A stretch of DNA of 64,000 nt, taken from positions 15,537 through 79,536 of the forward strand of contig JAWLCO010000003.1 of the NCBI GenBank assembly GCA_041687075.1. Direction: 5' to 3'. Each line of letters starts with the position of its first letter. Positions within the stretch are counted from its first letter, which is position 1. The notes under the pieces were generated by a model. It saw only the letters and a program-made list of their open reading frames with translations. It was not told the DNA's origin and did not search any database. A program made the position numbers and the translations under genes. The stretch is from ZC4RG25 sp041687075. Its GTDB lineage: Bacteria; Pseudomonadota; Alphaproteobacteria; Rhizobiales; Hyphomicrobiaceae. Positions 47,457-56,384 of this stretch are shown here, one piece after another.

Positions 47457-48932
47457 ATGCAGGATCGAGCGAAGGCAGGGAAGTCGAGCAATCTGATCTC
47501 CGGGGCAACCGGGGATTGGGAGGTCGTGATCGGCATGGAGGTGCATGCGCAGGTGAACTCGCGGGCCAAGCTGTTCTCCGGCGCCTCGACGGAGTTCGGC
47601 GGCGAGCCGAACAGCCACGTGTCGCTCGTCGACGCGGCCATGCCCGGCATGCTGCCGGTGATCAACGAGGAATGTGTCGCCCAGGCCGTGCGCACGGGGC
47701 TCGGGATCAAGGCGCAGATCAACCTGAAAAGCGTCTTCGACCGGAAGAACTACTTCTATCCTGATCTGCCGCAGGGCTACCAGATCTCGCAGTACAAGCA
47801 GCCTATCGTCGGCGAGGGCGAGGTGGAGATCGACGTCGATGGCGAGACGCTGACGGTCGGCATCGAGCGGCTGCACCTGGAGCAGGACGCCGGCAAGTCC
47901 ATCCACGACCAGCACCCGGATTATACCTACGTCGACCTCAACCGGTCCGGCGTGGCGCTGATGGAGATCGTCTCGAAGCCCGACATGCGCTCCGCGCGGC
48001 AGGCGCAGGCTTATGTCAGCAAGCTGCGCACGATTCTGCGCTATCTCGGCACCTGCGACGGCGACATGGAGAAGGGCAACCTGCGCGCAGACGTGAACGT
48101 CTCCGTGCGCCGGCCGGGCGAGCCCTTCGGCACGCGCTGCGAGATCAAGAACGTGAACTCGATCCGCTTCATTGGCCAGGCGATCGAGGCAGAGGCACGC
48201 CGTCAGATCGACATTCTGGAAGACGGTGGCGAGATCGTTCAGGAAACGCGCCTTTTCGATGCGGCCAAGGGCGAAACCCGCTCCATGCGCACCAAGGAGG
48301 AGGCGCACGACTACCGCTACTTCCCCGATCCCGACCTGCTGCCACTCGAGCTGAAGCAGGAGTGGGTCGATACGCTGAAAGCCGATCTGCCGGAGCTGCC
48401 GGACGAGAAGAAGCGCCGGTTCACGGAGCAGTTCGGCCTCTCATCTTATGACGCCGGCGTCCTGGTTGCCGAGCGCGCCTCGGCCGACTACTTCGAGCAG
48501 GTCGCCTCCGGACGCGATGGCAAGCTCGCGGCCAACTGGGTGATCAACGAGCTGTTCGGGCGCCTCAACAAGGAAGGGCTCGATATCGAGCAGTCGCCTG
48601 TTTCAGCCGAGCAGCTCGGCGGCATTCTCGACCTCATCGCGTCTAAGACCATCTCCGGCAAGATCGCCAAGGATGTCTTCGACATCGTCTGGGCCGAAGG
48701 CGGCGATCCGGCCGACATCGTCGAGAAGCGCGGCCTGCGCCAGGTCACCGATATGGGGGCCATTGAGAAAGCCGTCGACCAGGTTCTCGCCGCCAACCCG
48801 GAGAAGGTCGAGCAGGTCAAGGCCAAGCCGACCATGCTCGGCTGGTTCGTCGGCCAGGTGATGAAAGCCACCGGCGGCAAGGCCAATCCCGCGGCGGTGA
48901 ACGAGGTGCTGAAGCAGAAGTTGGGGATTTGA
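47457..48932 (+). CDS. gatB: Asp/Glu-tRNA amidotransferase subunit B
   Basis: 491 residues from ATG 47457 (MQDRAKAGKSSN); a TTG 18 bases earlier is less likely. It binds tRNA and activates the misacylated amino acid. Family segments are VIGMEVHAQVNSRAKLFSG, ALRTGLG-like VRTGLGIKAQINLKSVFDRK and NYFYPDLPQGYQISQYKQP, then KGNLRADVNVSVRRPG, DYRYFPDPDLLPLEL and the C-terminal YqeY-like domain ending KATGGKANPAAVNEVLKQKL. The gene is set apart from gatCA by chorismate mutase, DUF559 and a repeat-rich spacer. Confidence 0.96.
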   Translation: MQDRAKAGKSSNLISGATGDWEVVIGMEVHAQVNSRAKLFSGASTEFGGEPNSHVSLVDAAMPGMLPVINEECVAQAVRTGLGIKAQINLKSVFDRKNYFYPDLPQGYQISQYKQPIVGEGEVEIDVDGETLTVGIERLHLEQDAGKSIHDQHPDYTYVDLNRSGVALMEIVSKPDMRSARQAQAYVSKLRTILRYLGTCDGDMEKGNLRADVNVSVRRPGEPFGTRCEIKNVNSIRFIGQAIEAEARRQIDILEDGGEIVQETRLFDAAKGETRSMRTKEEAHDYRYFPDPDLLPLELKQEWVDTLKADLPELPDEKKRRFTEQFGLSSYDAGVLVAERASADYFEQVASGRDGKLAANWVINELFGRLNKEGLDIEQSPVSAEQLGGILDLIASKTISGKIAKDVFDIVWAEGGDPADIVEKRGLRQVTDMGAIEKAVDQVLAANPEKVEQVKAKPTMLGWFVGQVMKATGGKANPAAVNEVLKQKLGI

Positions 48933-49011
48933 GGGGCGAGTAGCGAATGGCGAATAGGGGCACGGAATAGCTAAGCGCCTGATGAGCTAACGCCGTTCCC
49001 GGCTCCCCACG

Positions 49012-50103
49012 CTACTTCGAACTCGATCCGCTTCGTAACCGGCCACCCTTCCGCGTCATCACAAAATACACGATCTGCGCCACCGCTTTGTAAAACTCCG
49101 GCGGGATCATCTGATCGACGACCACCTTGTCGTGAAGCGAGCGCGCCAGTGCCTTGTCCTCGATAACCGGAATGCCGTGTTGCTCCGCGATCTCCCGGAT
49201 GCGCAGTGCGATCAGATCGCGTCCCTTCGCAAGCACACGCGGTGCCCCGCCCTCCTCCCGCACATAGCGCAGCGCCACGGCGTAGTGCGTCGGGTTGGCG
49301 ATGACGAGGGTGGCGCGCGGCACGGCAGCCATCATGCGGCGGCGTGATCGGTCGCGCGCCAGCGAGCGCAGACGAGAGCGGATGATGGGGTCGCCGTCAG
49401 TCTGTTTGAGCTCATCCTTCACCTCCTGCCGCGTCATACGCAATTCCCGGCGCCAGAACACGCGCGACCAGACGAGGTCCGCCACCGCGAGCAGCAGCGT
49501 CGCCACGGTGATGCCGCCAATCAGCCGGACCGCAACGTCAAGGATGAGCCCCGGCAGCGCGCTCGGCTCCATCAGCATGGCGTTGAACACATCCGTCTCG
49601 ATGGCGCGCAACAATAGAAACGCCGTGCAACCCACCGCCGCCAGCTTGAAGCACGCCTTTAGGAATTCGACCCGGCCCTGAGGGCCAAAAATCCGTCTCC
49701 AGCCCTGGCTGAGTGACAGGCGCGACCAGCGCGGCCGGATGCGGTCTACGACCAATCGCGGCGGGTTTTGAAGCAGCGAAGCGGCAAGGCCCAGCACACA
49801 CAGCACAGCCGCGACCGGGATCAGCACGCCCGCAACCTCGCGGCCCAGAAGCCCCAACAGGCGCACCGCGTCGCCCCCATTCTCCAGCGACCAGCCGCCT
49901 GGATCGTCGATGAACCGCTGCAATGTCGCTCGCAAGCGCGCGATGCCCGGTGAAAAGATCACCGCAACGAGCAGAATTCCCAGCAGAGATCCGAGTGTGA
50001 CGGCCTCACGCGAATGCGGAATGCTGCCTTTCTCGACCGCATCCCGAATTTTCTTTTCGCTTGCCTCTTCGGTTCTGCTTTCCCTGTCGGGAGCTTCCGA
50101 CAT
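49012..50103 (-). CDS. flhB: flagellar export protein FlhB
   Basis: 363 residues. The N-terminal half has four membrane helices (for example LGSLLGILLVAVIFSPGIA). The C-terminal cytoplasmic part has the self-cleavage motif NPTHYAVALRY, preceded by the SRRRMMAAVP region. FlhB switches export from rod/hook to filament proteins. The C-terminal tail is basic (RKGGRLRSGSSSK). It follows fliG by 14 bases and is the last gene of the motA-fliM-fliN-fliG-flhB unit. Confidence 0.95.
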   Translation of the reverse strand: MSEAPDRESRTEEASEKKIRDAVEKGSIPHSREAVTLGSLLGILLVAVIFSPGIARLRATLQRFIDDPGGWSLENGGDAVRLLGLLGREVAGVLIPVAAVLCVLGLAASLLQNPPRLVVDRIRPRWSRLSLSQGWRRIFGPQGRVEFLKACFKLAAVGCTAFLLLRAIETDVFNAMLMEPSALPGLILDVAVRLIGGITVATLLLAVADLVWSRVFWRRELRMTRQEVKDELKQTDGDPIIRSRLRSLARDRSRRRMMAAVPRATLVIANPTHYAVALRYVREEGGAPRVLAKGRDLIALRIREIAEQHGIPVIEDKALARSLHDKVVVDQMIPPEFYKAVAQIVYFVMTRKGGRLRSGSSSK

Positions 50104-50117
50104 GAAGATCGTCTCGA

Positions 50118-51137
50118 TCAGTTCGGCAGCGTGCGGGTCTCGCCCGCTGGCAGCTCAATGCGGCGCTCCGCCATGAGCTTCAAAACCGCTTCGACAATAG
50201 CCCTGCGCGCACCCGCAATCTCACGGGCGGAAGCATCGGTTTCCGCCTGCAGCTCGAGCTCGACCATGCGCCGCGTGCGCGCCGGCAGACCCGCGAGTAT
50301 GGCGTCCTGGAAAGCGAGATCCGTTTCCCGCAAAGCAAGCACGAGACGATCGGCCGGGATCTGGTTCAAGACTGCCATCAGCGCCTTCGGTGGCAGCGCC
50401 GCGAGGTCATCGAAGGTGAAAAGCATTCCGCGCATGGCTTCGACATCAGACGGGCGCACCTGCGAAAGATGCTTCAGCGCGGCATCGAAATGCGGCTTAT
50501 CGAGCCGATTGAGAATATCGGCAATGCCGGTATGCGCGCCGACGGCCGACGTTTGCAGTGTGATCAAATCTTCACGCAGCGTGGTTTCCAGAATTTCGAG
50601 TGCATCCGCGGCAACGGATTTGATGCCCAGCATCCGGATCAGCAGCGTATTTCGCAGATCCGCGGGCAGGGAGCCGATGAGGCGCGCAGCATGCGGAGGA
50701 TTGAGCCGGGACAGAATGACCGCTACCGCTTGCGGATGCTCCCGCAGCAGATAGGCCCGGATGATATCGTCCCTAAGTCGTGCGACTCTGTTCCAGATCG
50801 GCTCCTCGCGGCCGCTGCCATCGGACAGAAGGTCGGCAATTTCGTCTTCCGACATCACTGCGGCCAGAAGATCTTTGACCTCGTTTGCCGTCCCGACGAA
50901 ATTCACTCCACCAGAAAACATCTGGGCGAATTCGTCGACCAGATCCGCAAGATCATCGGCCGAAACCATCGGAAGCTGATTCGCCACCCGAGCGATCAGC
51001 CTTATTTCCTCAGCGTCCATGCGCTTCAGCAGCTGCGCCGCTTTGGGGCGGCCCAGCGCCAGCAGCAGGACAGTTACCTTTTCGACGCCGCTGAGCGACT
51101 TCGGCTCCGGCCTCACTCGCGTCTGATGTTTCGTCAT
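50118..51137 (-). CDS. fliG: flagellar motor switch protein FliG
   Basis: 339 residues. FliG forms the rotor ring that meets the stator and sets direction. The N-terminal domain begins LSGVEKVTVLLLALGRPKAA. The middle EHPQAVAVILSRLNPPHAAR motif (family EHPQT.A.ILA.L) and the C-terminal charged helix (TFDDLAALPPKALMAVLNQI) are present. It is 13 bases after fliN. Confidence 0.95.
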   Translation of the reverse strand: MTKHQTRVRPEPKSLSGVEKVTVLLLALGRPKAAQLLKRMDAEEIRLIARVANQLPMVSADDLADLVDEFAQMFSGGVNFVGTANEVKDLLAAVMSEDEIADLLSDGSGREEPIWNRVARLRDDIIRAYLLREHPQAVAVILSRLNPPHAARLIGSLPADLRNTLLIRMLGIKSVAADALEILETTLREDLITLQTSAVGAHTGIADILNRLDKPHFDAALKHLSQVRPSDVEAMRGMLFTFDDLAALPPKALMAVLNQIPADRLVLALRETDLAFQDAILAGLPARTRRMVELELQAETDASAREIAGARRAIVEAVLKLMAERRIELPAGETRTLPN

Positions 51138-51150
51138 CGCGTGGGATCTG

Positions 51151-51675
51151 TCAGGCGTCCCTGGCAGATCCCGGGCCAGTCACGACCTCGGTGAGCGATA
51201 TTCCGAAGCGGGAGCTGCTCTCGTCCATGACCACTACTTCGCCACGCGCAACGAGCCGTCCATTGACCATGACGTCCACCGGCTCTCCGACGCGCCGGTC
51301 CAGCGGAATAACGGCACCGCGCCCAAGCTTCACGAGCCCTGAAACAGACATTGTAGCCGAGCCAAGCACCACCTGCACCGACACGGGAATGCGCATGATC
51401 ATATCGAAATTGTTGCCCGCGCCCTGTTCCTGCCGGGCATGCCTCGGCGAGGGTGTGCCTTCGTCCTTTCCAGCCGGTCCGAACGCTTCCGCGAGCTCTT
51501 CAGGTGTGGGCGTGAGCTCGGCTGCGAACTCCTGAAGCAGCGAGTCATGCCTCGTGGAGGCAGCAGTTCGCGCGGGTCGCTCGCCCGCCCCCATATTCTG
51601 ACCTTGCCTGCTCGCCTGATGCTGCGCTGAGACCCCGGATTGCAACGGGGCACCCTCACCCGGAAAGGATGTCAT
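51151..51675 (-). CDS. fliN: flagellar motor switch protein FliN
   Basis: 174 residues from ATG 51675, which lies inside the end of fliM (20-base overlap). The first 90 residues are a low-complexity linker, longer than in enteric FliN. The SpoA domain follows: MIMRIPVSVQVVLGSATMSV, LVKLGRGAVIPLDRRVGEPV and VNGRLVARGEVVVMDE, ending FGISLTEVV. With FliM and FliG it builds the C-ring. Confidence 0.92.
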   Translation of the reverse strand: MTSFPGEGAPLQSGVSAQHQASRQGQNMGAGERPARTAASTRHDSLLQEFAAELTPTPEELAEAFGPAGKDEGTPSPRHARQEQGAGNNFDMIMRIPVSVQVVLGSATMSVSGLVKLGRGAVIPLDRRVGEPVDVMVNGRLVARGEVVVMDESSSRFGISLTEVVTGPGSARDA

Positions 51676-52597
51676 CCATGAACTCCTGCTCGCGGTCGAC
51701 AAAGCCGTGGACGCGCAACGTGTACGATCCGTTCGATTGTCCCATTTCGCACCACAGCAGTGGCTCGCCATTGCAGTCGACGCGTATGGGGCTGCGTGGC
51801 GTCGCATCGAGCGGCAGAATTTGTCCGGCCCGCAATTCCGCGATATCTGCCAGGGGCCGCTGCCGTTCCTCGAGCACGGCACGCATGGTCAGCCGTGTCC
51901 GATTGATCTCATTGTGGATCTGCTGCGTCCAGCTCGGATCAGACGCCCCGGAATTGCCCTGCGGCGGGCGCGCAAACGCCGGCTTCAGCGCGGTGAGCAC
52001 AGCATCGGGGATTGCGATTTTGAACTCGCCCCTGCCCTGCCCCGCCTGCAGCCGATAGCGCGCGGTGGCAACCGGTGCGTTCGGTCCGCCCAGACGATCC
52101 GGATCGATGCGCCCCAGTTCGCCGTCCGGCATGAAACTGGTCGGCGCAAATGGATTGAAGGCCAGCGCAATTGTTCCGGCCAGACGCGCCAGAAAGCTCT
52201 GGGCGATGCGCCTTTCGATGCGTGAAAGCGGCCGCGGCTCGGTGTAGGGCGCCTGTGTGCCGTCACCCCCGAAAACCAGATCGACATAGGTATAAACCAG
52301 GTCGCGGTCGAAACTGACGAGCAGGTGCGCATCCCAGGCGGGGGCATGCAGCATTCCGACAAGCCGCGCACCACCTTCCGAATCCGTCAATTCCGCAACA
52401 CGCCCGCTGTCGAGACCGAGATAGCTCACCTTCGGCCGCAGCGGGGACAGGCTCGCAAGCTCCTCCGCACACGCGAGTGCGATCCGCTCGAGAGCGGCCG
52501 GCAGCATCGGCATCCGCTCGGCATAACCAGCACCATGGCGGAAGATTGCTGCGAGCTCGTCCCTGTGGACTGAAGCTCGTCTGGTGGTTGCCGTCAT
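51656..52597 (-). CDS. fliM: flagellar motor switch protein FliM
   Basis: 313 residues from ATG 52597; GTG 52603 would add two residues. The central domain (LLVSFDRDLVYTYVDLVFGG, then RIERRIAQSFLARLAGTIAL) and the C-terminal SpoA domain (IAELRAGQILPLDATPRSPI, then VDREQEFMDDILS) identify FliM. The N-terminus lacks the LSQxEIDALL peptide that binds CheY-P in enteric FliM; the closest stretch is HRDELAAIFRHG. It follows motA by 6 bases. Confidence 0.9.
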   Translation of the reverse strand: MTATTRRASVHRDELAAIFRHGAGYAERMPMLPAALERIALACAEELASLSPLRPKVSYLGLDSGRVAELTDSEGGARLVGMLHAPAWDAHLLVSFDRDLVYTYVDLVFGGDGTQAPYTEPRPLSRIERRIAQSFLARLAGTIALAFNPFAPTSFMPDGELGRIDPDRLGGPNAPVATARYRLQAGQGRGEFKIAIPDAVLTALKPAFARPPQGNSGASDPSWTQQIHNEINRTRLTMRAVLEERQRPLADIAELRAGQILPLDATPRSPIRVDCNGEPLLWCEMGQSNGSYTLRVHGFVDREQEFMDDILSG

Positions 52598-52603
52598 ACC
52601 CAC

Positions 52604-53491
52604 TCAGGCCGCCTCCCTGCGCACGCCATCACCCGCAGGGCCAGGCAAAAGGGTCTGTTGCTCGACCTCATCAATGGACGGGCGCTCATAAGCGGAAATG
52701 GCTTTGCGGCCGTGCTCGAGCGCTACCTGCGGCATGGCCCCGTTCATGAAGGCCAGCAGCGTCTGTTTCACGACAACGTATAGCCGCATCTTTTTCTCGC
52801 GAACCGTCCGCAGCTTGCTCGCGACCGGCGATACGATCGCGTAGGAAAAGAAAATGCCAGCGAATGTCCCGACAAGCGCCGCGCCAATCAGCGAACCGAG
52901 AATTTCGGGATCCTGATCGAGCGCCCCCATGGCTTTGATGACACCGAGCACCGCGGCCACGATGCCGAGCGCCGGCAGGGCCTCCGCAATTGTGACAAGC
53001 GCGTAATAGGGCTTCAACTTGTCATTGGCCATCGTCTCGATTTCCTCGTCCATGAGCGCCTCGATCTCGTGCGTACGAGCGTTGCCCATCAGAATGAGAC
53101 GGCAGTAATCGCAGACGAATGTCGCCAGCTCCCGGTTCGCCAGAACCGTCGGAAACTTCTGGAACAGCGCAGAATCGGCCGGATTTTCGATATGCTTCTC
53201 CAGCTCGTTGCGCGTTGGTCCACGCAGCTCGCGCATGAGATCATGCAGCACGCCAAGTATCTCGAGATACTCACGCGGCTTTGGCGTGTGCATTCCGATC
53301 ACTTCGATCAGGCCGCGCCCGACGTCCTTGATCGTTTTCATCGGATTGGCGACCACGAACGTGCCCAGCGCCGCTCCGCAAATGATGACGTATTCCCAGG
53401 GCTGCCAGATGACCTCGACATGCCCGCCCATAGCCACGAAGCCGCCGAGCATGGCACCGAGCGTAATGAGAAGCCCGATGATGATGGTCAC
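52604..53491 (-). CDS. motA: flagellar motor stator protein MotA
   Basis: 295 residues from GTG 53491, giving the family length and start (VTIIIGLLITLGAMLGGFVA). Four membrane spans and the MotA signature are present: YVIICGAALGTFVVANPMKT, EALPALGIVAAVLGVIKAM, and GALVGTFAGIFFSYAIVSPV-like (split here as LIGAALVGTFAGIFFSYAIV). MotA conducts protons with MotB, which is not in the window. It begins the motA-fliM-fliN-fliG-flhB operon and diverges from the DUF1217 gene. Confidence 0.93.
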   Translation of the reverse strand: MTIIIGLLITLGAMLGGFVAMGGHVEVIWQPWEYVIICGAALGTFVVANPMKTIKDVGRGLIEVIGMHTPKPREYLEILGVLHDLMRELRGPTRNELEKHIENPADSALFQKFPTVLANRELATFVCDYCRLILMGNARTHEIEALMDEEIETMANDKLKPYYALVTIAEALPALGIVAAVLGVIKAMGALDQDPEILGSLIGAALVGTFAGIFFSYAIVSPVASKLRTVREKKMRLYVVVKQTLLAFMNGAMPQVALEHGRKAISAYERPSIDEVEQQTLLPGPAGDGVRREAA

Positions 53492-53657
53492 GCAAAGGTC
53501 CCCCGTCCTGAGCTTGCCCAACCCGTTTAGGCCGCCTCGCTTGCGCGAGCCTGTTCTGCAGCGCGCGCAGCGCCGCGAAGCCTGAATAGACACAACAGCT
53601 TGGGGCAAGGGGCACGAGGTAGCGTCTGACATTCCATTGCGAGGACGAGGTGGCCCC

Positions 53658-54440
53658 GTGTTGACGACTGCCACGGCGTATAGGCTGATTGCAAACGACT
53701 TGCCGCGCACCCTGGCCAGCACAGCCCAAAAGCCGCAGGTCGCAAGAGAAGCAGAATACTACCTCGCCAGAATCGGCGATGTGAAATCGATCGACGATTT
53801 CCTTGCCGATGACCGCCTCTTTGCCTTTGCAATGAAGGCCTTCGGCCTGGGCGAGATGACCTACGCGAAAGCCTTCATCCGCAAGGCCCTTGTCGAGGGC
53901 ATCGATGACCCGCGGAGCTTCGCGAACAGACTCGCCGATCCGCGATACCGGGAGTTCGTTCAGACATTCAACTTCGACCGCTACGGCGCTGCGACCACGA
54001 GTTTCGAACGTGCGCAGCAGGGCACCGTGGACAATTACATCCGGCAAGTGCTCGAGGAAGATGCGGGAAGTCGAAATGAAGGCGTTCGGCTGGCGCTCTA
54101 CTTTCAGCGCAAGGCACCATCTCTCACGAGCGTGTATGGCATCCTGGCGGACCGGGCGCTGCTCACCGTAGTGCAGACTGCACTCGGGCTTTCCCCCGTC
54201 ACGGCCAGCGCTGATATAGACCGTCAGGCCGAAATGATTTCACGGCGGCTCGACGTGGAGGAACTGAAGGATCCGGAGCAGTTGAAACGGTTCATCGACC
54301 GGTTTCTCAGCCTCTGGGAGATAGCCAATCCGAGTGCCCCCCAGGTCTCCCCTGCCATTCTGATCGGCCTGCCTGTCGAGGCGGGCATTGGACCTTCCCT
54401 GCTCACCAGCTTGCAGAACCTCAGGATCAGGGGGCGTTAG
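53658..54440 (+). CDS. DUF1217 flagellar-region protein
   Basis: 260 residues from GTG 53658 (VLTTATAYRLIANDLPRTLA). The sequence has the DUF1217 pattern: EAEYYLARIGDVKSIDDFLA, DDRLFAFAMKAFGLGEMTYA, then QVLEEDAGSRNEGVRLALYF and YGILADRALLTVVQTALGL. This family occurs in flagellar clusters of Hyphomicrobiales; its function is unproven. It diverges from motA and is followed one base later by flgF. Confidence 0.85.
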   Translation: MLTTATAYRLIANDLPRTLASTAQKPQVAREAEYYLARIGDVKSIDDFLADDRLFAFAMKAFGLGEMTYAKAFIRKALVEGIDDPRSFANRLADPRYREFVQTFNFDRYGAATTSFERAQQGTVDNYIRQVLEEDAGSRNEGVRLALYFQRKAPSLTSVYGILADRALLTVVQTALGLSPVTASADIDRQAEMISRRLDVEELKDPEQLKRFIDRFLSLWEIANPSAPQVSPAILIGLPVEAGIGPSLLTSLQNLRIRGR

Positions 54441-54441
54441 A

Positions 54442-55167
54442 ATGCAATCCGGATTGTACGTGGCTCTCTCGGGGCAGATCGCACTGCAACGCCGGCTCGA
54501 GACGATTGCCAATAACGTGGCGAATGCGTCGACTGCTGGATTTCGCGCCGAGCAGGTCAGGTTCGAGAGTGTCCTGTCGCAGGTCCCATTGGACCCCATC
54601 GCGTTCGCATCGACGGGCAAGTCATATCTCTCCCGCCACCCCGGCGAGCTCACCCGAACGGACAATCCACTCGACGTCGCCGTCGAAGGAGATGCATGGC
54701 TCGCCATCCAAACGCCGGCGGGACAAGTCTACACGCGCGATGGCCGTATGCGCATGACGGAAGCCGGCGACCTGCAGACGCTCAATGGCTATCCCGTGCT
54801 CGACGTGGGCGGCGCACCCATTCTTCTCAACCCCGATGCCGGGCCGCCGGACATTGCGCGCGACGGCACCATCACTCAGAACGGGCAGCAAATTGGCGCG
54901 CTGGGACTGTTCCGAATGAATGAACAAGCCGTTCTCACGCGCTTTGAGAATTCCGGCGTCGTTCCCGATCAGCCCGCAGAACCGATTCTCGATTTCGTCG
55001 AAACCGGCGTCGTGCAGGGCTATATTGAGCGCTCCAACGTGACGCCGATCGCAGAGATGTCGAGCCTTATTGCGGTGTCGCGCATTTTCGAGGCCATCAC
55101 GAGCGCACTGAATGACTCGGATTCCTCGTTGCGGGAAGCCGTTCGCACGCTGGGCACGACCTCCTAG
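54442..55167 (+). CDS. flgF: flagellar basal-body rod protein FlgF
   Basis: 241 residues from ATG 54442. It begins MQSGLYVALSGQIALQRRLE, followed by TIANNVANASTAGFRAEQVR, the rod-protein signature. The C-terminal region has VVQGYIERSNVTPIAEMSS and FEAITSALNDSDSSLREAV. It is one of the proximal rod proteins. Its stop overlaps the stop of the convergent gene (shared CTAG). Confidence 0.95.
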   Translation: MQSGLYVALSGQIALQRRLETIANNVANASTAGFRAEQVRFESVLSQVPLDPIAFASTGKSYLSRHPGELTRTDNPLDVAVEGDAWLAIQTPAGQVYTRDGRMRMTEAGDLQTLNGYPVLDVGGAPILLNPDAGPPDIARDGTITQNGQQIGALGLFRMNEQAVLTRFENSGVVPDQPAEPILDFVETGVVQGYIERSNVTPIAEMSSLIAVSRIFEAITSALNDSDSSLREAVRTLGTTS

Positions 55168-55637
55168 CCGGCGCCACGGCTCCTGCCCTTCCTCACCATG
55201 TCCTTCGTGACGTAATTGATCTCCTGGATGTGGACGTCAGCGACCAGGTTCATCCCGAAACGCGCATTGGCATTTTCCGACAAGGCCTTGGCCAGGCCAG
55301 GAAGATCCTGCCGGGTCATGTGCCGGAAGTCCAAACCCTTCCCGGCGTAGATGGTTCGAATAGCCTCGTCGACCAGGATCAATTCGGGTTTGACGGAGAT
55401 TCGCTTGACCAGCGCGGCATCGACGGTGAACGCCAAGCGGGTGATCACGTAGCCCTGGACCGCGCCTTCGGCTATGATCGGCACGCTGATCAGCGGCGTT
55501 CTCACGGTCGCCAGTTCATCGAACAGACCGAGTGTCCCGGGCTGTGGCAGCTTTCCGGTTCGCCAGGACAAAGCGGCAAAGCCCGAGGCCACGGTGACAG
55601 CGCAAACCCAGAGACCCAAAGCCATAAGCTTGATCAT
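55164..55637 (-). CDS. membrane-anchored flagellar-region protein, FliL-like
   Basis: 157 residues. A single N-terminal hydrophobic helix (IKLMALGLWVCAVTVASGFA) is followed by a periplasmic domain of about 130 residues: ISVPIIAEGAVQGYVITRL, then LSENANARFGMNLVADVHIQ and EINYVTKDMVRKGRSRG. Size and topology fit FliL, a stator-associated protein, but the sequence match is weak. It overlaps the preceding gene by 4 bases. Its stop overlaps that of flgF. Confidence 0.6.
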   Translation of the reverse strand: MIKLMALGLWVCAVTVASGFAALSWRTGKLPQPGTLGLFDELATVRTPLISVPIIAEGAVQGYVITRLAFTVDAALVKRISVKPELILVDEAIRTIYAGKGLDFRHMTRQDLPGLAKALSENANARFGMNLVADVHIQEINYVTKDMVRKGRSRGAG

Positions 55638-55993
55638 GCGCCGCTCCGATGGGATCTCGGCGGGTCATAGGTGCCATCCGATTCAGAGTCCCTGACGGCC
55701 GCAGTTATTACGTCTGCGACTTCCCGGACCGCCTGCAGGTGAACAGACAGCGCGGCCTGGTTGGCTGCGAGCGTGCTGCGAAGCGATTCCAGTTTCGCGA
55801 CTGTCCGAGGCTGGAGGACCTGCCCGTGCAATCTGCTCAATGCGCGGCTGAGGTCGTAAAGACCTTGGCTCTTCCGGACATTGAACTCGCCGAGATCCAC
55901 GGACGCCTTGTTCTTCAACAACGCCGTTTCCTGCTGGACCACCGTATCGAGCTGCTCAATGATCCGGTCGACGAAGTACTCGATGCTTGCCAT
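55634..55993 (-). CDS. FlgN-like flagellar chaperone
   Basis: 119 residues, fully helical: FVDRIIEQLDTVVQQETALL, then SQGLYDLSRALSRLHGQVLQ and LRSTLAANQAALSVHLQAVR. The pattern of a long coiled coil with LxxxExxxL resembles FlgN-type export chaperones for hook-filament junction proteins. The match is by shape and location only. It overlaps the FlgJ-like gene upstream by one base and the FliL-like gene by four. Confidence 0.6.
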   Translation of the reverse strand: MASIEYFVDRIIEQLDTVVQQETALLKNKASVDLGEFNVRKSQGLYDLSRALSRLHGQVLQPRTVAKLESLRSTLAANQAALSVHLQAVREVADVITAAVRDSESDGTYDPPRSHRSGA

Positions 55994-56316
55994 CAGCGGT
56001 GATCTCCTGACGACGTGGCAATGTCCCTGGCGATCATGTCGGCAATCCCGACGCCGCCGCTGCGGGCGAGTTCCTTTGCAATCTGCTCGGCCAGCATTGA
56101 CCTCCAGAATGCACTGGCCGTTCCGCTGCCAAATACGCTCTCTGCCTCTCTTGGCAACATGTCCTGAACAAATGTTTGCAGCACAAGCGCCTCAAACTCC
56201 CGGGCTGCGCCAGCCGCCGCATGGCCTTCCGGCACCGGGCTGACCGGCCTGGATGACGAAATGCGGTTCTGAGGACCAATAGCGGAGAGTGTTTGCACCG
56301 AGGCCGTAAAGGGCAT
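55993..56316 (-). CDS. FlgJ-like rod-binding protein
   Basis: 107 residues. The region AREFEALVLQTFVQDMLPRE and SAFWRSMLAEQIAKELARSG match the N-terminal rod-binding domain of FlgJ, with the GGVGIADMIARD end. The C-terminal muramidase domain of enteric FlgJ is absent, as usual in Hyphomicrobiales. First gene of a tight three-gene unit leading to the FliL-like gene. Confidence 0.8.
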   Translation of the reverse strand: MPFTASVQTLSAIGPQNRISSSRPVSPVPEGHAAAGAAREFEALVLQTFVQDMLPREAESVFGSGTASAFWRSMLAEQIAKELARSGGVGIADMIARDIATSSGDHR

Positions 56317-56384
56317 AGCAGCTCTGATTTATCCGGGAACTCAGCCGCAGTCTGGCGCATGCACCTTGCCGCTGCCTTGCGATA

